Positions 50,793 through 60,410 are shown, counted from the first letter of the stretch. The stretch is 64,000 nt of DNA from Eshraghiella sp045129695 (GCA_045129695.1 JBGVJZ010000039.1:1-64000), one strand, 5' to 3'. The notes: generated by a model not told the origin, from the letters alone. Numbers and translations: made by a program.

Positions 50793-52391
50793 ATGTATCA
50801 ATGTTTAAACTGCGGCAGCGGATTACAATTTGATATTCCTTCCCAAAGGATGTTATGTAACAGCTGCCAGTCATCCTTTGACCCATATTCTCTGGATTCC
50901 AATATATATAACGGTGCCGAGCAGAGTGATTATTATAATGTTAATGTTTTCACCTGCTCCCACTGTGGCGGTGAAATTTACAGTACCGAAAACTCTGCTG
51001 TGGAATTCTGCAGCTTCTGCGGAGCCTCCACAGTGCTTAAAAGCCGTCTGAGTCGTGAGAAAAGACCGGACTACATAATTCCCTTTACCATCACCAAAGA
51101 ACAGTGTAAGGAAGCATACAAACGCTATGTAGGCCGTTCTTTTTTTGCACCAAGAGAATTTAAGGATCCCAAATACATAGACAGCTTCAGAGGCATATAT
51201 ATGCCTTATTGGGCGTATCATATTGAACAAAAAGGCCCGGTACATCTCAAGGGCAATAAGATTATAGATAGCGGCAACAGCCTTAACAAACATAATTACA
51301 GGCTTCATTTTACACTGAATAATTATTACAAGGGCATTTCCTATGATGCCTCATCTTCGTTTTATGACAATTTCAGTTCATCAATAGCGCCCTTCAGGGT
51401 TATGGGCATGCATAAATTCCATCCGGCTTTGCTTAGCGGTTTCTATGCTGATGTTGCTGATATACCTGCCACAACCTATATTAATGATGCCAGAAACTAT
51501 TGCTGTAACGCGACACTTGAACATCTGTCACAGCAGTACGCCTTTAGCGGAATTAATATTTCCATGCCCGATTCGTTATTGGAAAGAAGTGCGGTTTTTC
51601 ACACAAAGCTCCGGGAAACCAACAGTGCAATGTACCCGGTGTGGTTTATGTCTTATAAAAAAGGTAAACGTGTTGCTTATGCCGTTGTAAATGGTCAGAC
51701 AGGTAAGGCTGTTGCAGATTTTCCGGTTTCGGTTGGTAAATACCTTATATGTTCTTTATTTATTGCATTACCGTTATTTTTAATATTTTTTAACTTTTTC
51801 AACTTCACTGCAGATTTTACCCTGGTGCTTACAAGTATCAGTGCATTGATTTCTTCAATAATTTATGCTGTGGAAATAACCCAGATAGCCAAAAAGGATA
51901 CTATGGCTGACGACAGAGGATATATGCGTAAAAATAAAAAGCAGGCCTATAAAAAATTTAAAGCACGTAAAATTCGACAGAGTTTTGAAATAGGCGGTGC
52001 CTGCTTATATGTATTAGGAATGATTGCATCATTTTTTTTCTCTGTTACAGCTTATAAATCCCAAATAAGAATATCGCCTTATATACAGCCCACCATAATC
52101 AGCTTTTCACTTGTGGGTACTATTACGAGTGCAATTGCCGGAACCCATACTCCACGTAAGCTTAAAGCAAATGTAAGAGCATTCGGCTTTGCATTCAGTA
52201 TAATTGCAATCCTAATATCGCTTACAATTACAATCTTAAGTCCACGTTCCATATTATTGTATTATGGTGCAATGCTTTTTTCACTGCTAATGGTATTAAT
52301 TCTGAATTTGAGTATTATTTTTAAATATAACGAACTTGCAACCAGAAAAATGCCGCAATTCGATAAAACAGGAGGAGATAACAATGTCTGA
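50793..52391 (+). CDS. Zinc-ribbon membrane protein, copy 2
   Basis: 532 residues, a paralogue of the protein at 48373-49974 along its length: CLNCGSGL...CNSCQSS, CSHCGGEI...CSFCGAST, RSFFAPREF, FRGIYMPYW, YKGISYDASSSFYD, MSYKKGKRVAYAVVNGQTGK, then about six helices and ATRKMPQFDKTGGD. AGGAGAAAAG precedes the ATG. The zinc ribbons and ends are strongly conserved, the middle less so. The second TPM gene starts inside its last codons. Confidence 0.75.
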   Translation: MYQCLNCGSGLQFDIPSQRMLCNSCQSSFDPYSLDSNIYNGAEQSDYYNVNVFTCSHCGGEIYSTENSAVEFCSFCGASTVLKSRLSREKRPDYIIPFTITKEQCKEAYKRYVGRSFFAPREFKDPKYIDSFRGIYMPYWAYHIEQKGPVHLKGNKIIDSGNSLNKHNYRLHFTLNNYYKGISYDASSSFYDNFSSSIAPFRVMGMHKFHPALLSGFYADVADIPATTYINDARNYCCNATLEHLSQQYAFSGINISMPDSLLERSAVFHTKLRETNSAMYPVWFMSYKKGKRVAYAVVNGQTGKAVADFPVSVGKYLICSLFIALPLFLIFFNFFNFTADFTLVLTSISALISSIIYAVEITQIAKKDTMADDRGYMRKNKKQAYKKFKARKIRQSFEIGGACLYVLGMIASFFFSVTAYKSQIRISPYIQPTIISFSLVGTITSAIAGTHTPRKLKANVRAFGFAFSIIAILISLTITILSPRSILLYYGAMLFSLLMVLILNLSIIFKYNELATRKMPQFDKTGGDNNV

Positions 52392-53019
52392 TACTGAATA
52401 TAACGCAGTAATAATTGATAATACTGATGTTTTCAGCGCTGCTGAAGAAGCAGCCCTCCTTAATGAGATGTCCCCACTGTGCGAACATGGTAATGTATGC
52501 ATAACTACTCTGGTTTCCTATGAAGGTTTAACCTACGAGATAATGAACGACCTATATACAGATACATTTGGTGATACAAGCGGGATTATACTTTTCATTG
52601 AAACCAAGCAGTCTGCGATGAAAATATATTGTCATGGAGAATTATCCCATGAAATTAACAGCTCATCTGTATATGATATCACTGACAAAATAGCCGGCTA
52701 TGCTACCGGAGGAGACTATTATGCCTGTGCAGATAATTTTATCGCTGAAACACAGTTTTTCTTCTTTGACAGAGAACTGTCCGCCCCTATGAAACTTGTA
52801 ACGAGTGCACTTATGTCATTAATTATCGGACTTACTGCTACATATTTTATTGTAAAAGCCTTTTATGGAAGAAAGAAAACAACCCGTCAGGAAACTCTGG
52901 ATGCAATGTTTACACAACAAGAGGTTAACGATACCGATCTTGAGCCTGTCGATATTTCCAAAATAGTCAGCATCCCGAAATACATTACGAAATTTACAAA
53001 TAAATATGATGACTACTAA
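52384..53019 (+). CDS. TPM-domain membrane protein, copy 2, without signal peptide or Gly tail
   Basis: 211 residues from ATG 52384 (GGAGGAGATAAC upstream). The TPM-type domain occupies about 5-130 (VIIDNTDVFSAAEEAALLNEM, MNDLYTDTFGDTSGIILFIE, YATGGDYYACADNFI). One helix follows (about 143-165: LVTSALMSLIIGLTATYFIV), then a 45-residue acidic cytosolic tail. Copy 1 has a signal peptide and polyglycine tail; copy 2 has neither, so the membrane-facing side of its TPM domain is uncertain. It is the last gene of the duplicated module. Confidence 0.72.
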   Translation: MSDTEYNAVIIDNTDVFSAAEEAALLNEMSPLCEHGNVCITTLVSYEGLTYEIMNDLYTDTFGDTSGIILFIETKQSAMKIYCHGELSHEINSSSVYDITDKIAGYATGGDYYACADNFIAETQFFFFDRELSAPMKLVTSALMSLIIGLTATYFIVKAFYGRKKTTRQETLDAMFTQQEVNDTDLEPVDISKIVSIPKYITKFTNKYDDY

Positions 53020-53031
53020 TGCTCATAAAAT

Positions 53032-53084
53032 AAAGCGGCTGTTGCAAAAAGGAAAATTCAGTTCCATTTTGCAACAGTCACTTT
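53032..53084. terminator. Bidirectional terminator, CTGTTGCAAAA hairpin
   Basis: GGCTGTTGCAAAA pairs with TTTTGCAACAGTC across a 17-20-nt loop. Between convergent TPM and hybrid kinase genes. Confidence 0.82.
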
Positions 53085-53087
53085 GTT

Positions 53088-54635
53088 TTAATCCGTAAGC
53101 TTATTTTTCTTAATTGTTGATTTAAGCACTTCAAAATCTATAGGTTTAGGTATATGACCGTTCATGCCGGACCGGATTGCCTCTTCAATATCCTCTGAAA
53201 ATACATTGGCTGTCATTGCAAGAATCGGTATTCTGTCCGCTCCATCTATTCCGCTGCTTCTGATGGCTTTGGCTGCATCATAACCATTCATCTTCGGCAT
53301 TCTTATATCCATTAATATCATATCAAAAGTATATGGCGGTGACTTTATGAATGTATCCACGGTCTCCCTGCCATCTCCGCAGACGGTTGTATATGCTCCC
53401 TCAATTTCCATAAGCCCTTTAATAATCTCGCCATTTGTTGCATTATCCTCCGCCACAAGAAAGTTCATTCCTTTTAGTGCACTTGATTCTCTTACACATG
53501 ATTCCGTTTCCATTCTGTCAACATCATGATTATCCCCGATTTCAAAATTGATCCTGACAATAAATGATGATCCTTCATTAACCCTGCTTCTTACAAATAT
53601 CTCACCATCCATCAGTTCCACCAGACTCTTTGTTATTGACATCCCAAGTCCCGTACCGGTTATATCCGGAGAAATCCTGTGTTCTTCTCTTACAAACGGT
53701 TCAAAAATTCTATTAAGAAATTCCGGCTCCATTCCTATTCCGGTATCCCTTACTTCAAATTGAAGTTCCGCCTCCTTCGTATTATCACTTTGGCTTATTA
53801 TCAGTCGTATTTCCCCACTTTCGGGTGTATATTTAACAGCATTTGATAAAATATTCATCAAAATCTGGCTTAAACGGTCTTTATCCCCCACAATCCAGTT
53901 ATTTCTTACATCAATCAGTTCCATTATAAAATTCTGTTTTTTATCTTTTGTCAGCTGTAAGGTAACTATGTTCACATCTTCCAGAAAACTGCTTAATTCA
54001 AACTCCACATTGTTAATTGTTACAACTCTGTTCTCAATTTTGTTCATATCAAGAACATCATTAATTACACTTAACATATGTCTGCTTGATGCCTGTAATT
54101 TGCGAATATCATTACGAATTCGTTCAGGCTTATCCACGTCATGCTCAAGCAATGTTATAAATCCCATAATCGCATTCATAGGAGTTCTCAAATCATGACT
54201 CACATTGGACAGAAAATCACTTTTTGCCTGATTGGCCTTAACAATCTCCTCATGAGCAGCATATTCACTTTTCTTTATTTTATCTATATCCATATTGACC
54301 AAAATTATTTTTGCCGGTACATTATTATCATCCATAGCCTCTACAATTACATGCAGCCTGTTCCAATGGTATCCCTCGTCGTTTTTTCTTCTGTAATCGA
54401 AGCAATAAAAAGAATCTTCATCTTTTAATTGGGATTTTATATAATCCATTGAACACTTATATCTGAATTCTTCAACGTCCTCTGAATATACTATCTGTGT
54501 CCCATAATAATTAATATAATTCGTAAAGCTGACTATATGACATCCTTCTGATTTATCACATTCACATATACAGGAATCCTCTATTAAATCAACATGCACC
54601 TGTCCCGTAAATAATTTGCTCATTATGTTTTGCAT
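53088..54635 (-). CDS. Hybrid sensor histidine kinase with receiver domain
   Basis: 515 residues, no membrane helix. N-terminal PAS-like sensor region (about 1-130; YHWNRLHVIVEAMDD), HisKA with the H-box NVSHDLRTPMNAIMGF (about 150), HATPase with N-box LSQILMNILSNAVKYTP, VRDTGIGM and GTGLGMSITKSLV, and a C-terminal receiver (about 395-510) with acidic AEDNATNG, phospho-acceptor in ILMDIRMPKMNG and Lys in IPKPIDF. Such cytosolic hybrids pass phosphate on to an Hpt protein or act on themselves; no Hpt domain or regulator is adjacent. RBS GGGGTGGA is weak; ATG 54623 is an alternative start. Confidence 0.9.
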   Translation of the reverse strand: MQNIMSKLFTGQVHVDLIEDSCICECDKSEGCHIVSFTNYINYYGTQIVYSEDVEEFRYKCSMDYIKSQLKDEDSFYCFDYRRKNDEGYHWNRLHVIVEAMDDNNVPAKIILVNMDIDKIKKSEYAAHEEIVKANQAKSDFLSNVSHDLRTPMNAIMGFITLLEHDVDKPERIRNDIRKLQASSRHMLSVINDVLDMNKIENRVVTINNVEFELSSFLEDVNIVTLQLTKDKKQNFIMELIDVRNNWIVGDKDRLSQILMNILSNAVKYTPESGEIRLIISQSDNTKEAELQFEVRDTGIGMEPEFLNRIFEPFVREEHRISPDITGTGLGMSITKSLVELMDGEIFVRSRVNEGSSFIVRINFEIGDNHDVDRMETESCVRESSALKGMNFLVAEDNATNGEIIKGLMEIEGAYTTVCGDGRETVDTFIKSPPYTFDMILMDIRMPKMNGYDAAKAIRSSGIDGADRIPILAMTANVFSEDIEEAIRSGMNGHIPKPIDFEVLKSTIKKNKLTD

Positions 54636-54650
54636 AAAATAATTCCACCC

Positions 54651-55343
54651 CTAATATAATTGTGCAAAAATACCTGCGCCTGCAACTGTAAGTATTCCGG
54701 AAATAACAATTGAAAGGCTGCTCATGGCACCTTCTATTTCACCAAGCTCCATGGCCTTTGATGTTCCGATTGCATGAGATGCAGTACCAAGACTTATTCC
54801 CTTTGCCACAGGTTCGGTAATTTTAAAAATTTTCAATACAAGCTCTGCAAGAACATTACCAAGAATTCCCGTTATAACAATAACTGCTACTGTAATTGAT
54901 ACATATCCTCCAAGCTCCTCTGAAACTCCCATTCCAATTGCTGTTGTAATGGATTTTGGAAGTAACGTGACATATCCTTCATGACTCATTCTAAAAATCA
55001 CTGCCAACAGAAGAATAGTACCAAGACTGGCAAGTACTCCCGAACCGATTCCCAATAATATTGCAAGGATATTCTTTTTAAGCACCTGTATCTGCTCATA
55101 CAATGGTATTGCCAGACTGACTGTAGCCGGAGTAAGCAGATAACTGATATATGAGGCGCCCTTTGCATATGTCTCATATTTAATCCCAAACAGACATAAA
55201 ACTCCAATAGTCAGGGCAACCGATATAAGCAAAGGATTGAATATCGCCAGCTTAAACTTCTTCTTCAGAAGAGTTCCAATCCAATAAGCCATCAGACTTA
55301 TCATTGCACCAAAATAAACTGAATTCTGTATATACTCTCTCAT
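54651..55343 (-). CDS. lrgB: LrgB-family membrane protein
   Basis: 230 residues from ATG 55343, which overlaps the lrgA stop (ATGA). About seven helices: YFGAMISLMAYWIGTLL, FNPLLISVALTIGVL, SYLLTPATVSLAIPLYEQ, LLPKSITTAIGMGVSEELGG, SLGTASHAIGTSKAMELGE (short pieces). The LrgAB pair is thought to move pyruvate or act antiholin-like in murein hydrolase control. No LytSR-type regulator is adjacent. Confidence 0.93.
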   Translation of the reverse strand: MREYIQNSVYFGAMISLMAYWIGTLLKKKFKLAIFNPLLISVALTIGVLCLFGIKYETYAKGASYISYLLTPATVSLAIPLYEQIQVLKKNILAILLGIGSGVLASLGTILLLAVIFRMSHEGYVTLLPKSITTAIGMGVSEELGGYVSITVAVIVITGILGNVLAELVLKIFKITEPVAKGISLGTASHAIGTSKAMELGEIEGAMSSLSIVISGILTVAGAGIFAQLY

Positions 55344-55705
55344 TCTGCTGACCTCTTTTTTCTCTTTAATTGTATAATCGCCTGAGTCACTTTTCCGGAA
55401 ACTGCCATAACCACAATTGTACTTATTACCGTTATGCATATATATGGTATCCAGTCTGCTTTAATCAGGTTCCATGATTCCATTATCGCAACTGCCGGAG
55501 ATATAAACATAACCGGCATTATTTCCACAAGGAAGTGTCCCGCTTCTTTAACTGAATCAAGTGGAATCATCCCGGTCATAAGACATATAAACATTATGAC
55601 TATTCCATATATACTTGCCGGTATCGGCAGAGGAATAAAATAATTTAAAAGTTCCCCAACTGCTGAAACAAACAGAATTATACCAAATTGTTTTAATATT
55701 TTCAT
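55340..55705 (-). CDS. lrgA: LrgA/CidA-family membrane protein
   Basis: 121 residues with four helices: FGIILFVSAVGELLNYF, PASIYGIVIMFICLM, HFLVEIMPVMFISPAVAI, YICITVISTIVVMAV. The family motifs PIPASIYG and MPVMFISPAV are clear. The C-terminus is basic (KRKKR). GGAGG lies 6 nt before the ATG. It is coupled to lrgB. Confidence 0.92.
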   Translation of the reverse strand: MKILKQFGIILFVSAVGELLNYFIPLPIPASIYGIVIMFICLMTGMIPLDSVKEAGHFLVEIMPVMFISPAVAIMESWNLIKADWIPYICITVISTIVVMAVSGKVTQAIIQLKRKKRSAE

Positions 55706-55836
55706 AATTGCCTCCGTAATTTCAAATTACCACCATTATACTATCACAACACAAAAAGAAAAGACAGATATTTTTCATACCTGTCCTGTCTAATTTGACC
55801 AAATCCTGTCGAACACTGTCAAATATACTGCAATTA

Positions 55837-56919
55837 TTATCCCCATCTGCCATAAAGTAACTCAAGAACATTATTCACTCTGACTTTATTAACAACATCG
55901 CGACACTTATTATCCTCCACAGCAGTATATGCCGTTGATGCAGATTCAAACAGAAAATACATGTTATCCCCATTCAGGCATATCTCCTCTGCCATAGGCG
56001 GAAGTGTAAGCACTTTATGTTCCTGAAGCTGCAAAGACGCATCATCGGATTTCTCCATCTTATAAAAATAAAGCTTTGAATCATTATTTCTGCCATAGGA
56101 TGTAGTAACTGCCAGATAAGTATCTCCCAGATTCCCGACAAAAGCTGCACCATTTGCCTGTGCAGGAATCTCAATGATTCTGTTGGAGCTGAGACAACGC
56201 ACCCCTCGCTCATATGAAATACAGTACTCACTAAGTACGCCCTTCTGTTCTGTATCAGAATTAAACGTTCCAACCCATAACGAGCCGTTAAAATACGTTA
56301 TAAAAGAAGCTGTATAATCACATACAAATTCATAAACCGGAGCTGCCAGACTGCAGCCTGCATCTTCGTCCTCTATATGCTTCACAAAATCCCTATATGA
56401 ATAAGCAGCTATTTTACAGTTGCCACCCTTGGCAACCCAGATATATTCTCCGTCAAAGGTAATTCCCCCAACATGACTTTTATCATCAAAAACAAGTGTT
56501 GAAATATGCTCCTTAGTCTCTTTGGACAGAACATAAGCAACTGAATTATGCCTGTTGTGTCCCTCCTCTGATATTATCTTTTCCTGATTGGCATACACAT
56601 GTGAATTAGCCTCTAAATCCTCTTTATAATTCTCCACATTGCAATATGCTGTAATCAAAATATAGTCATTGGCAACACAAATACCCTGGGGAGTCATGCA
56701 ATTACATATATCCCCAAGTACATCTGTAGCTGCTATATCCGGAATGTCAAATTCATCACTTTCAACAGTTGTATCGAGAATACGTTTCATTCCCCTGTCA
56801 GAAGAACTTTTATCCCCCTGTATACCGGAATAAAACAGAACAGAAGCCACCACAACCAAAAAGAATATTCCGACAGCTGATAAAAATGCTGCAATTTTAA
56901 TTTTGTTAATTTGATGCAT
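55837..56919 (-). CDS. Membrane-anchored extracytoplasmic protein of unknown function
   Basis: About 360 residues from ATG 56919; an in-frame ATG at 56940 overlaps AGGAGG, so the later start is more likely, although its spacing of 12 nt is long. One N-terminal helix (about 10-32) anchors a large outside domain with repeated beta-rich motifs: GICVANDYILITAYC, GGITFDGEYIWVAKGG, YFNGSLWVGTFNSD, AFVGNLGDTYLAVTTSYGR. These look like blades of a beta-propeller. The family is not one I know. A strong promoter and a possible leader peptide lie upstream. Confidence 0.6.
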   Translation of the reverse strand: MHQINKIKIAAFLSAVGIFFLVVVASVLFYSGIQGDKSSSDRGMKRILDTTVESDEFDIPDIAATDVLGDICNCMTPQGICVANDYILITAYCNVENYKEDLEANSHVYANQEKIISEEGHNRHNSVAYVLSKETKEHISTLVFDDKSHVGGITFDGEYIWVAKGGNCKIAAYSYRDFVKHIEDEDAGCSLAAPVYEFVCDYTASFITYFNGSLWVGTFNSDTEQKGVLSEYCISYERGVRCLSSNRIIEIPAQANGAAFVGNLGDTYLAVTTSYGRNNDSKLYFYKMEKSDDASLQLQEHKVLTLPPMAEEICLNGDNMYFLFESASTAYTAVEDNKCRDVVNKVRVNNVLELLYGRWG

Positions 56920-57006
56920 ATTCTTACAATACCTCCTCATAGTATGTAAAAATATTCATTTTCTTTTTCATTCTCCTTCGTATACATACCAACAATATAC
57001 TCTATT

Positions 57007-57035
57007 ATTATATCAGAAAAAGTATTCCTTCACAA
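57007..57035 (-). promoter_or_regulatory. Sigma-A promoter of the propeller-like gene
   Basis: On the - strand: TTGTGA (57035-57030), 17-bp spacer, TATAAT (57012-57007). The leader includes an AAGGAG followed by a 15-codon frame (MKKKMNIFTYYEEVL) that ends just before the main start, possibly a leader peptide. Confidence 0.65.
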
Positions 57036-57080
57036 CGGAAATTAATGGACAAACTATTAACAAAACGTAAATTTTTAAAA

Positions 57081-57107
57081 AATCCCTACCATATTGTATG
57101 ATAGGGA
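57081..57107 (-). terminator. glgB terminator
   Basis: TCCCTACCAT pairs with ATGATAGGGA (one G-U) with a 7-nt loop; on the - strand a run TTTTTT follows. Confidence 0.8.
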
Positions 57108-57113
57108 CTTTTA

Positions 57114-59036
57114 TTATTCTGTTTCCTGTACTTCTTCTTTCTTCGGTGCTTCAAGCTTCTTCACTAATTTGTAATAGGTCACGCCAAGTGGAGGAAGTGT
57201 AAGCTTAAGTGAATAATTCAAATCATTCTTAGGCTCGTCAACTGCCTTAAGCTCTCCATAATTACCGATTCCGCAGCCGCCAAAATCCAGACTTTCAGAG
57301 TTGAATACTTCTTCATAAATTCCATACTCAGGTACACCAATCGCATAATTCTCACGCATAACAGGCTGGAAATTGCATACGCAGATTATTTCATCACCAT
57401 TATATGCAATTCTTCTGAATGCAATTACGCTATTGGCACTGTCATCAAGTGCAACCCATTTGAAGCCTTCCCAGTCATAGTCATTCTCATGCATAGCCGG
57501 GGTCTCCTTATAAAATCTGTTAACTGCTTTGAAGAATTTATTAAGCTTATAGTTATATTCCCGATGATATAACAGATTCCACTCTAACTGTGTGTTGGCA
57601 TTCCATTCATTGGCCTGTCCGATTTCCGAGCCCATAAACATGAGTTTCTTACCCGGATGAGCCATTGTATATGAGACAAAGTTTCTGACACCTGAAAACT
57701 TATTCCACTCATCACCCGGCATCTTATTGAGCAGTGAACACTTACCATATACAACTTCATCATGGGAGATAGGTAAAATAAAGTTCTCAGAAAAAGCATA
57801 CATCAGACTGAATGTAAGCTGATTCTGATGATAATTCCTCCAAATCGGATCTCTGGATATGTATGAAAGCATATCATTCATCCAGCCCATGTTCCACTTA
57901 TAGTCAAATCCAAGTGCAAGTGCATTCTCAGACTCACCTGTTACCTGTGGCCACGCTGTACTCTCCTCTGCAATCATAATTGCTTCAGGACAATTCTCAT
58001 GAACAAGTCTGTTAAGTTTTCTTAAAAATTCTACGGCAACAAGATTTTCTCTTCCACCATATTCATTAGCAACCCACTCGCCGTCTTTTCTGTTGTAGTC
58101 AAGATAAAGCATTGAAGCTACCGCATCAACACGAATACCATCGAAATGATATTCCCTAAGCCAGAACATTGCCGAAGAAATCAGGAAGCTTGCAACCTCA
58201 TACCTTCCATAATTGAAAATATAGGTTCCCCATTCCTTATGCTCTCCAAGTCTCCAGTCCTCGTATTCATAACATCCGGTACCATCAAAACGTGCAAGTC
58301 CATGTGCATCCTTAGGGAAATGTGCAGGAACCCAGTCAAGAATAACGCCTATTCCGTTCTTGTGGCATTCATTAACCAAATATCTCAAATCATCAGGCGT
58401 TCCATACCTTGAAGTAGCCGCATAATATCCGGTTACCTGATAACCCCAGCTTCCATCATAAGGGAACTCTGTAAGCGGCATAAACTCAATATGTGTATAT
58501 CCCATGTCAGAAACATATTTAACTAATTCATCTGCAAGTTCTCTGTAATTATAAAAGCTGCCATCATCATGTTTACGCCATGATCCGGCGTTAATCTCAT
58601 AAATATTCATTGGCAGGTTACGATGATTATGCTGCTTCTTATAATCAACCCATTCATTATCACTCCACTGATATTCACTCATATCATACACTTTTGATGC
58701 GTTATTAGGTCTTACCTCGCAATTAAAAGCATAAGGGTCTGTCTTCATAAACTTCTCATTCCAGCTTGATTCAACACAATACTTATAGCACGATCCCTGT
58801 ACCACATTTTCAATACGAAGTTCCCATACACCCGAGTCACTGATCCGGTTCATGTAATTTGCATTGCAGTCCCAATTATTAAAATCACCTACAACCGCAA
58901 CAGATGCCGCCTGTGGAGCCCACACTCGGAACACAACTCCATCACCATCAAAATGTGACCCGAAATATTTATATGCTTCTGTGGATGTTCCGCTAAGGAA
59001 ATCACTAAGCATCTTCTCTGACATTTTGTTGTCCAT
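57114..59036 (-). CDS. glgB: 1,4-alpha-glucan branching enzyme
   Basis: 640 residues from ATG 59036 (GGGAGG upstream); the longer reading to 59084 overlaps the promoter. N-terminal carbohydrate-binding module (about 25-115: GVVFRVWAPQAASVAVVGDFNNW) and GH13 barrel with nucleophile Asp in FDGIRVDAVASM, general acid Glu in IAEESTAWP, third Asp in ISHDEVVYG, plus GYTHIEFMPLTEFPYDGSWGYQ (key words HIEFMPL, GSWGYQ). It adds alpha-1,6 branches to glycogen. There is no glgA/C nearby; it is a single transcription unit. Confidence 0.96.
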   Translation of the reverse strand: MDNKMSEKMLSDFLSGTSTEAYKYFGSHFDGDGVVFRVWAPQAASVAVVGDFNNWDCNANYMNRISDSGVWELRIENVVQGSCYKYCVESSWNEKFMKTDPYAFNCEVRPNNASKVYDMSEYQWSDNEWVDYKKQHNHRNLPMNIYEINAGSWRKHDDGSFYNYRELADELVKYVSDMGYTHIEFMPLTEFPYDGSWGYQVTGYYAATSRYGTPDDLRYLVNECHKNGIGVILDWVPAHFPKDAHGLARFDGTGCYEYEDWRLGEHKEWGTYIFNYGRYEVASFLISSAMFWLREYHFDGIRVDAVASMLYLDYNRKDGEWVANEYGGRENLVAVEFLRKLNRLVHENCPEAIMIAEESTAWPQVTGESENALALGFDYKWNMGWMNDMLSYISRDPIWRNYHQNQLTFSLMYAFSENFILPISHDEVVYGKCSLLNKMPGDEWNKFSGVRNFVSYTMAHPGKKLMFMGSEIGQANEWNANTQLEWNLLYHREYNYKLNKFFKAVNRFYKETPAMHENDYDWEGFKWVALDDSANSVIAFRRIAYNGDEIICVCNFQPVMRENYAIGVPEYGIYEEVFNSESLDFGGCGIGNYGELKAVDEPKNDLNYSLKLTLPPLGVTYYKLVKKLEAPKKEEVQETE

Positions 59037-59072
59037 AATAACCTCCCGTAAAACATAATTAATCATACTTTG

Positions 59073-59102
59073 ATTATACGCCATATCCCCCTATAGATTC
59101 AA
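59073..59102 (-). promoter_or_regulatory. Sigma-A promoter for glgB
   Basis: On the - strand: TTGAAT (59102-59097), 18-bp spacer, TATAAT (59078-59073), about 30 nt before the ATG. Confidence 0.72.
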
Positions 59103-59191
59103 CCAACAATTTAAAAGTATTGCATTTTTTCAATGTATTAACCATCCTCATTAGGTTCATTGGCAGTGTCAAGTTGACTAATACATCTCTT

Positions 59192-60292
59192 TTATTCAAG
59201 TCCATTAATAAAATCCTTTATAATTCTCCCACATTCTTCAGGCTTTTGCTCATATATCATATGGTCTCCGCCAAGACAGACAACTTCGCAATTACCCATT
59301 TTATCTGCATATGGATAAATCGTATTCTGTCTGGCTTCCTCATAGTTTGCAAGAATTTCTTTCACCGTTTCATCATCAAATTCAACGCGTTTTAATTCCA
59401 TATCAAGATCGTTAATTTCAATTTGACGATTTATCCATTTATTGTATTCAATGATATCCTCTTTGGTCTCCAGTCCCCAGCTTGCACAAATATACAGTTT
59501 AGGAATATCGTTAGTTATAATTCCATTAAATGCATCCTGAGCATTTTGAGCCAAAAATGAATTTTCTGAAACTGTAGCAATAGAGTCAAGGGTCATAAGC
59601 GTAAGCGCATCTCCTAAATATTGCTCTTCTTCGGAATAATTATCAGGATAATGAAATAAATAGTCACGCAAAACATATCTGTCAAAACCTGCTTTTGCAA
59701 GAAAAGAAAGAAATCTGTCACCCATGCCGACTTCAGAGACTGTCTCTTCCTCAAAGGCTGTTGCAGATAACTGTGAACCATCCACAAATACCACCGCCTC
59801 TATTTCTTCCGGATAATTGCTTGCCCAATAGTTAGCATATGCGCCGCCTATTGAATGGGGCATCAAAATATATGGCGCTTCAATTCCGGCATTTTTAAGT
59901 GCTTTTCGGTAATCCTCCACTATATATTCCAGAGTCATATCATTATCAGTATCACCGCTAAAACCGTAGCCTGCCCGGTCAACAAACACAACCAAATTAT
60001 CCTCTTCAAGGCTGGCGGTCATCTGTCTTGCTGCAACCGGAAAATCTCCCATTCCAAGCCCTGCAAGTCCAACAATTGTATGCTCACCGTTTTCATTGCC
60101 AAATATAGCAACATTAATGGAATACTCCCCTACCGAAACGGGATTGTAATAGCCTTTTTCTTTGAGAAGTTCAATCTCTTTCTGACTTTTAATTTTGTTA
60201 ATAATAAATGTTACTAAGGTAAATATTAGTATAATTGAAATTAATACCAGTAACACTATTCCTATTATTTTGACTATTTTTTTAATTTTCAT
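59192..60292 (-). CDS. Membrane-anchored alpha/beta hydrolase
   Basis: 366 residues from ATG 60292 (AGAGGTG upstream). One N-terminal helix (about 8-32: VKIIGIVLLVLISIILIFTLV) then an alpha/beta-hydrolase fold: VGLAGLGMGD, FVDRAGYGFSGD (oxyanion region), nucleophile elbow in MPHSIGGAYA, AVVFVDGSQ, and the terminal catalytic His in LGGDHMIYEQ. Its substrate is unknown; the anchor and orientation suggest action outside the cell. It is transcribed alone with its neighbours loosely spaced. Confidence 0.85.
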   Translation of the reverse strand: MKIKKIVKIIGIVLLVLISIILIFTLVTFIINKIKSQKEIELLKEKGYYNPVSVGEYSINVAIFGNENGEHTIVGLAGLGMGDFPVAARQMTASLEEDNLVVFVDRAGYGFSGDTDNDMTLEYIVEDYRKALKNAGIEAPYILMPHSIGGAYANYWASNYPEEIEAVVFVDGSQLSATAFEEETVSEVGMGDRFLSFLAKAGFDRYVLRDYLFHYPDNYSEEEQYLGDALTLMTLDSIATVSENSFLAQNAQDAFNGIITNDIPKLYICASWGLETKEDIIEYNKWINRQIEINDLDMELKRVEFDDETVKEILANYEEARQNTIYPYADKMGNCEVVCLGGDHMIYEQKPEECGRIIKDFINGLE

Positions 60293-60410
60293 ATGCACCT
60301 CTATGTATAACATCTTATTTTACGATTCATCCCCTACTTACTTAATTTGCTACTATAAAGCAGTGTTTTAATCATGGTCAGTAAGTTCTTATAAGTAGTA
60401 AAAAATCTCT

